Origin: Sulfurimonas marina
GTDB taxonomy: Bacteria > Campylobacterota > Campylobacteria > Campylobacterales > Sulfurimonadaceae
NCBI RefSeq assembly: GCF_014905095.1
Contig: NZ_CP041165.1
Span: 1,426,001 to 1,490,000, forward strand
Length of the DNA stretch: 64,000 bases
Reading direction: 5' to 3'
Of the stretch, positions 63,671-64,000 are shown one piece after another. Both the position numbers and the translations under genes were made by a program. Each line of letters opens with the position of its first letter. Position 1 is the stretch's first letter. Under the pieces are notes generated by a model. That model had not been told where the DNA came from, did no database searches, and saw nothing but the letters and a program-made list of their open reading frames with translations.

Positions 63671-64000
63671 ATGAAAAAACAACAAGATCTTCAAAATTCA
63701 AAAGAGATCAAGCTTAGTGATATCAAACCTATCCTCAGTCGTACAGATCTTAAAGGTACAATAAAATACTGTAATAAATATTTCCAAGAGATAAGTGGAT
63801 ACAGTGAAAATGAATTAATAGGTGCTCCGCATAACATTATTCGTCACCCGGATATGCCTAAAGTGATATTCAAACTTATGTGGGAACGCTTAAAACAACA
63901 ACAAGATATACTCGCTGTTGTTAAAAATCTTTCAAAAAGCGGAGACTATTATTGGGTTACTACTCTTTTTGAAACCAAATACCACCCTTTTACTAAAGCA
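63671..64000 (+). CDS. PAS-domain sensory protein (partial)
   Basis: The frame starts at ATG 63671 with AAGGAG upstream and runs off the right edge (110 residues). It is a PAS domain of the aerotaxis type: IKPILSRTDLKGTIKYCNKYF, ISGYSENELIGAPHNIIRHPDMPKVIFKLMWERL, and LSKSGDYYWVTTLFETKY. IRHPDMP is characteristic of Aer/CetB-like PAS domains that bind FAD or heme. A methyl-accepting domain may follow beyond the edge, or it may be a short CetB-like protein. Role: energy or oxygen taxis, inferred. Confidence 0.83.
   Translation, partial: MKKQQDLQNSKEIKLSDIKPILSRTDLKGTIKYCNKYFQEISGYSENELIGAPHNIIRHPDMPKVIFKLMWERLKQQQDILAVVKNLSKSGDYYWVTTLFETKYHPFTKA

Noticed and set aside
1-64000. tRNA, rRNA, CRISPR arrays, prophage or insertion sequences
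   Set aside because: No TPsiC-arm sequences in gaps, no regularly spaced repeats, no transposase or integrase, and all main coding frames are complete.

Overview
The window reads as a stretch of chromosome from a member of the Campylobacterota (Epsilonproteobacteria), most likely a Sulfurimonas-like species. The evidence is the low GC content, frequent TTG starts, TATAAT-type -10 boxes with no obvious -35, and several gene orders familiar from this phylum: cvpA-fur-lysS-glyA-DUF1882-SPOR-aroE, ppiD-ftsA-ftsZ, and radA/ftsY/thioredoxin/5-FCL/rny/atpB. A plant-type (class II) DAHP synthase, a CheV, a PldA and a TorF-family porin fit the same assignment. Nothing looks like phage, an integrative element, an insertion sequence, a CRISPR array, tRNA or rRNA. 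No coding gene looks broken, apart from one start-less 49-codon reading frame before bioA.

Layout. 1-4331 (minus): a membrane-fusion protein and a TolC-like outer-membrane factor (cut by the left edge) enclose a molybdopterin oxidoreductase and argD. 4445-5392: cheV. 5457-8831 (minus): oadGAB, a biotin-dependent, probably sodium-pumping decarboxylase. 9038-10528: small poorly known genes. 10632-12524: htpG. 12664-17230 (plus): two membrane proteins, an ABC-F ATPase and an SLC13-type transporter. 17252-18601: class II DAHP synthase. 18758-22351 (plus): GGDEF protein, cvpA, fur, lysS. 22504-24138: DUF2202, an unknown secreted protein and DUF302. 24289-29067 (plus): glyA, DUF1882, SPOR, trpE, aroE. 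29069-31536 (minus): pldA, recR, mltA. 31722-33493: dnaJ behind a structured leader, then a class II aldolase-like gene. 33490-34785: bioA. 34912-39181 (plus): ppiD, ftsA, ftsZ, a J-domain protein. 39178-42614 (minus): a four-gene overlapping operon of a NosL-type protein, a MacB/FtsX-type ABC transporter and a polytopic CxxC protein. 42673-52813 (minus): DUF4149, prmC, M48 protease, a small protein, Dabb, SLC13, CDF, gpsA, two RCK potassium-channel genes, gatB. 52937 onward: pcm, torF, atpB, a DUF3365 heme protein, rny, 5-FCL, tlpA-like, ftsY, radA, carbonic anhydrase, fliL and a PAS protein cut by the right edge.

Together the genes cover core housekeeping: cell division, protein targeting, RNA turnover, aminoacylation, aromatic and biotin biosynthesis, recombination, ATP synthase, chemotaxis and motility, plus ion transport. 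The least explained parts are (a) the NosL/ABC/CxxC-membrane operon, whose NosL protein carries an N-terminal region that looks like a cytochrome c fold without its heme motif; (b) three intergenic regions with dense RNA-like structure (dnaJ leader at 31619-31693; torF upstream region at 54456-54779 bounded by two copies of a 17-bp dyad; 5-FCL/tlpA gap at 58641-58845 with a C(UUCG)G-capped hairpin); and (c) probable leaderless transcripts and dyad operators. I could not run folding, homology or covariance searches, so the RNA calls rest on inverted repeats found by eye.
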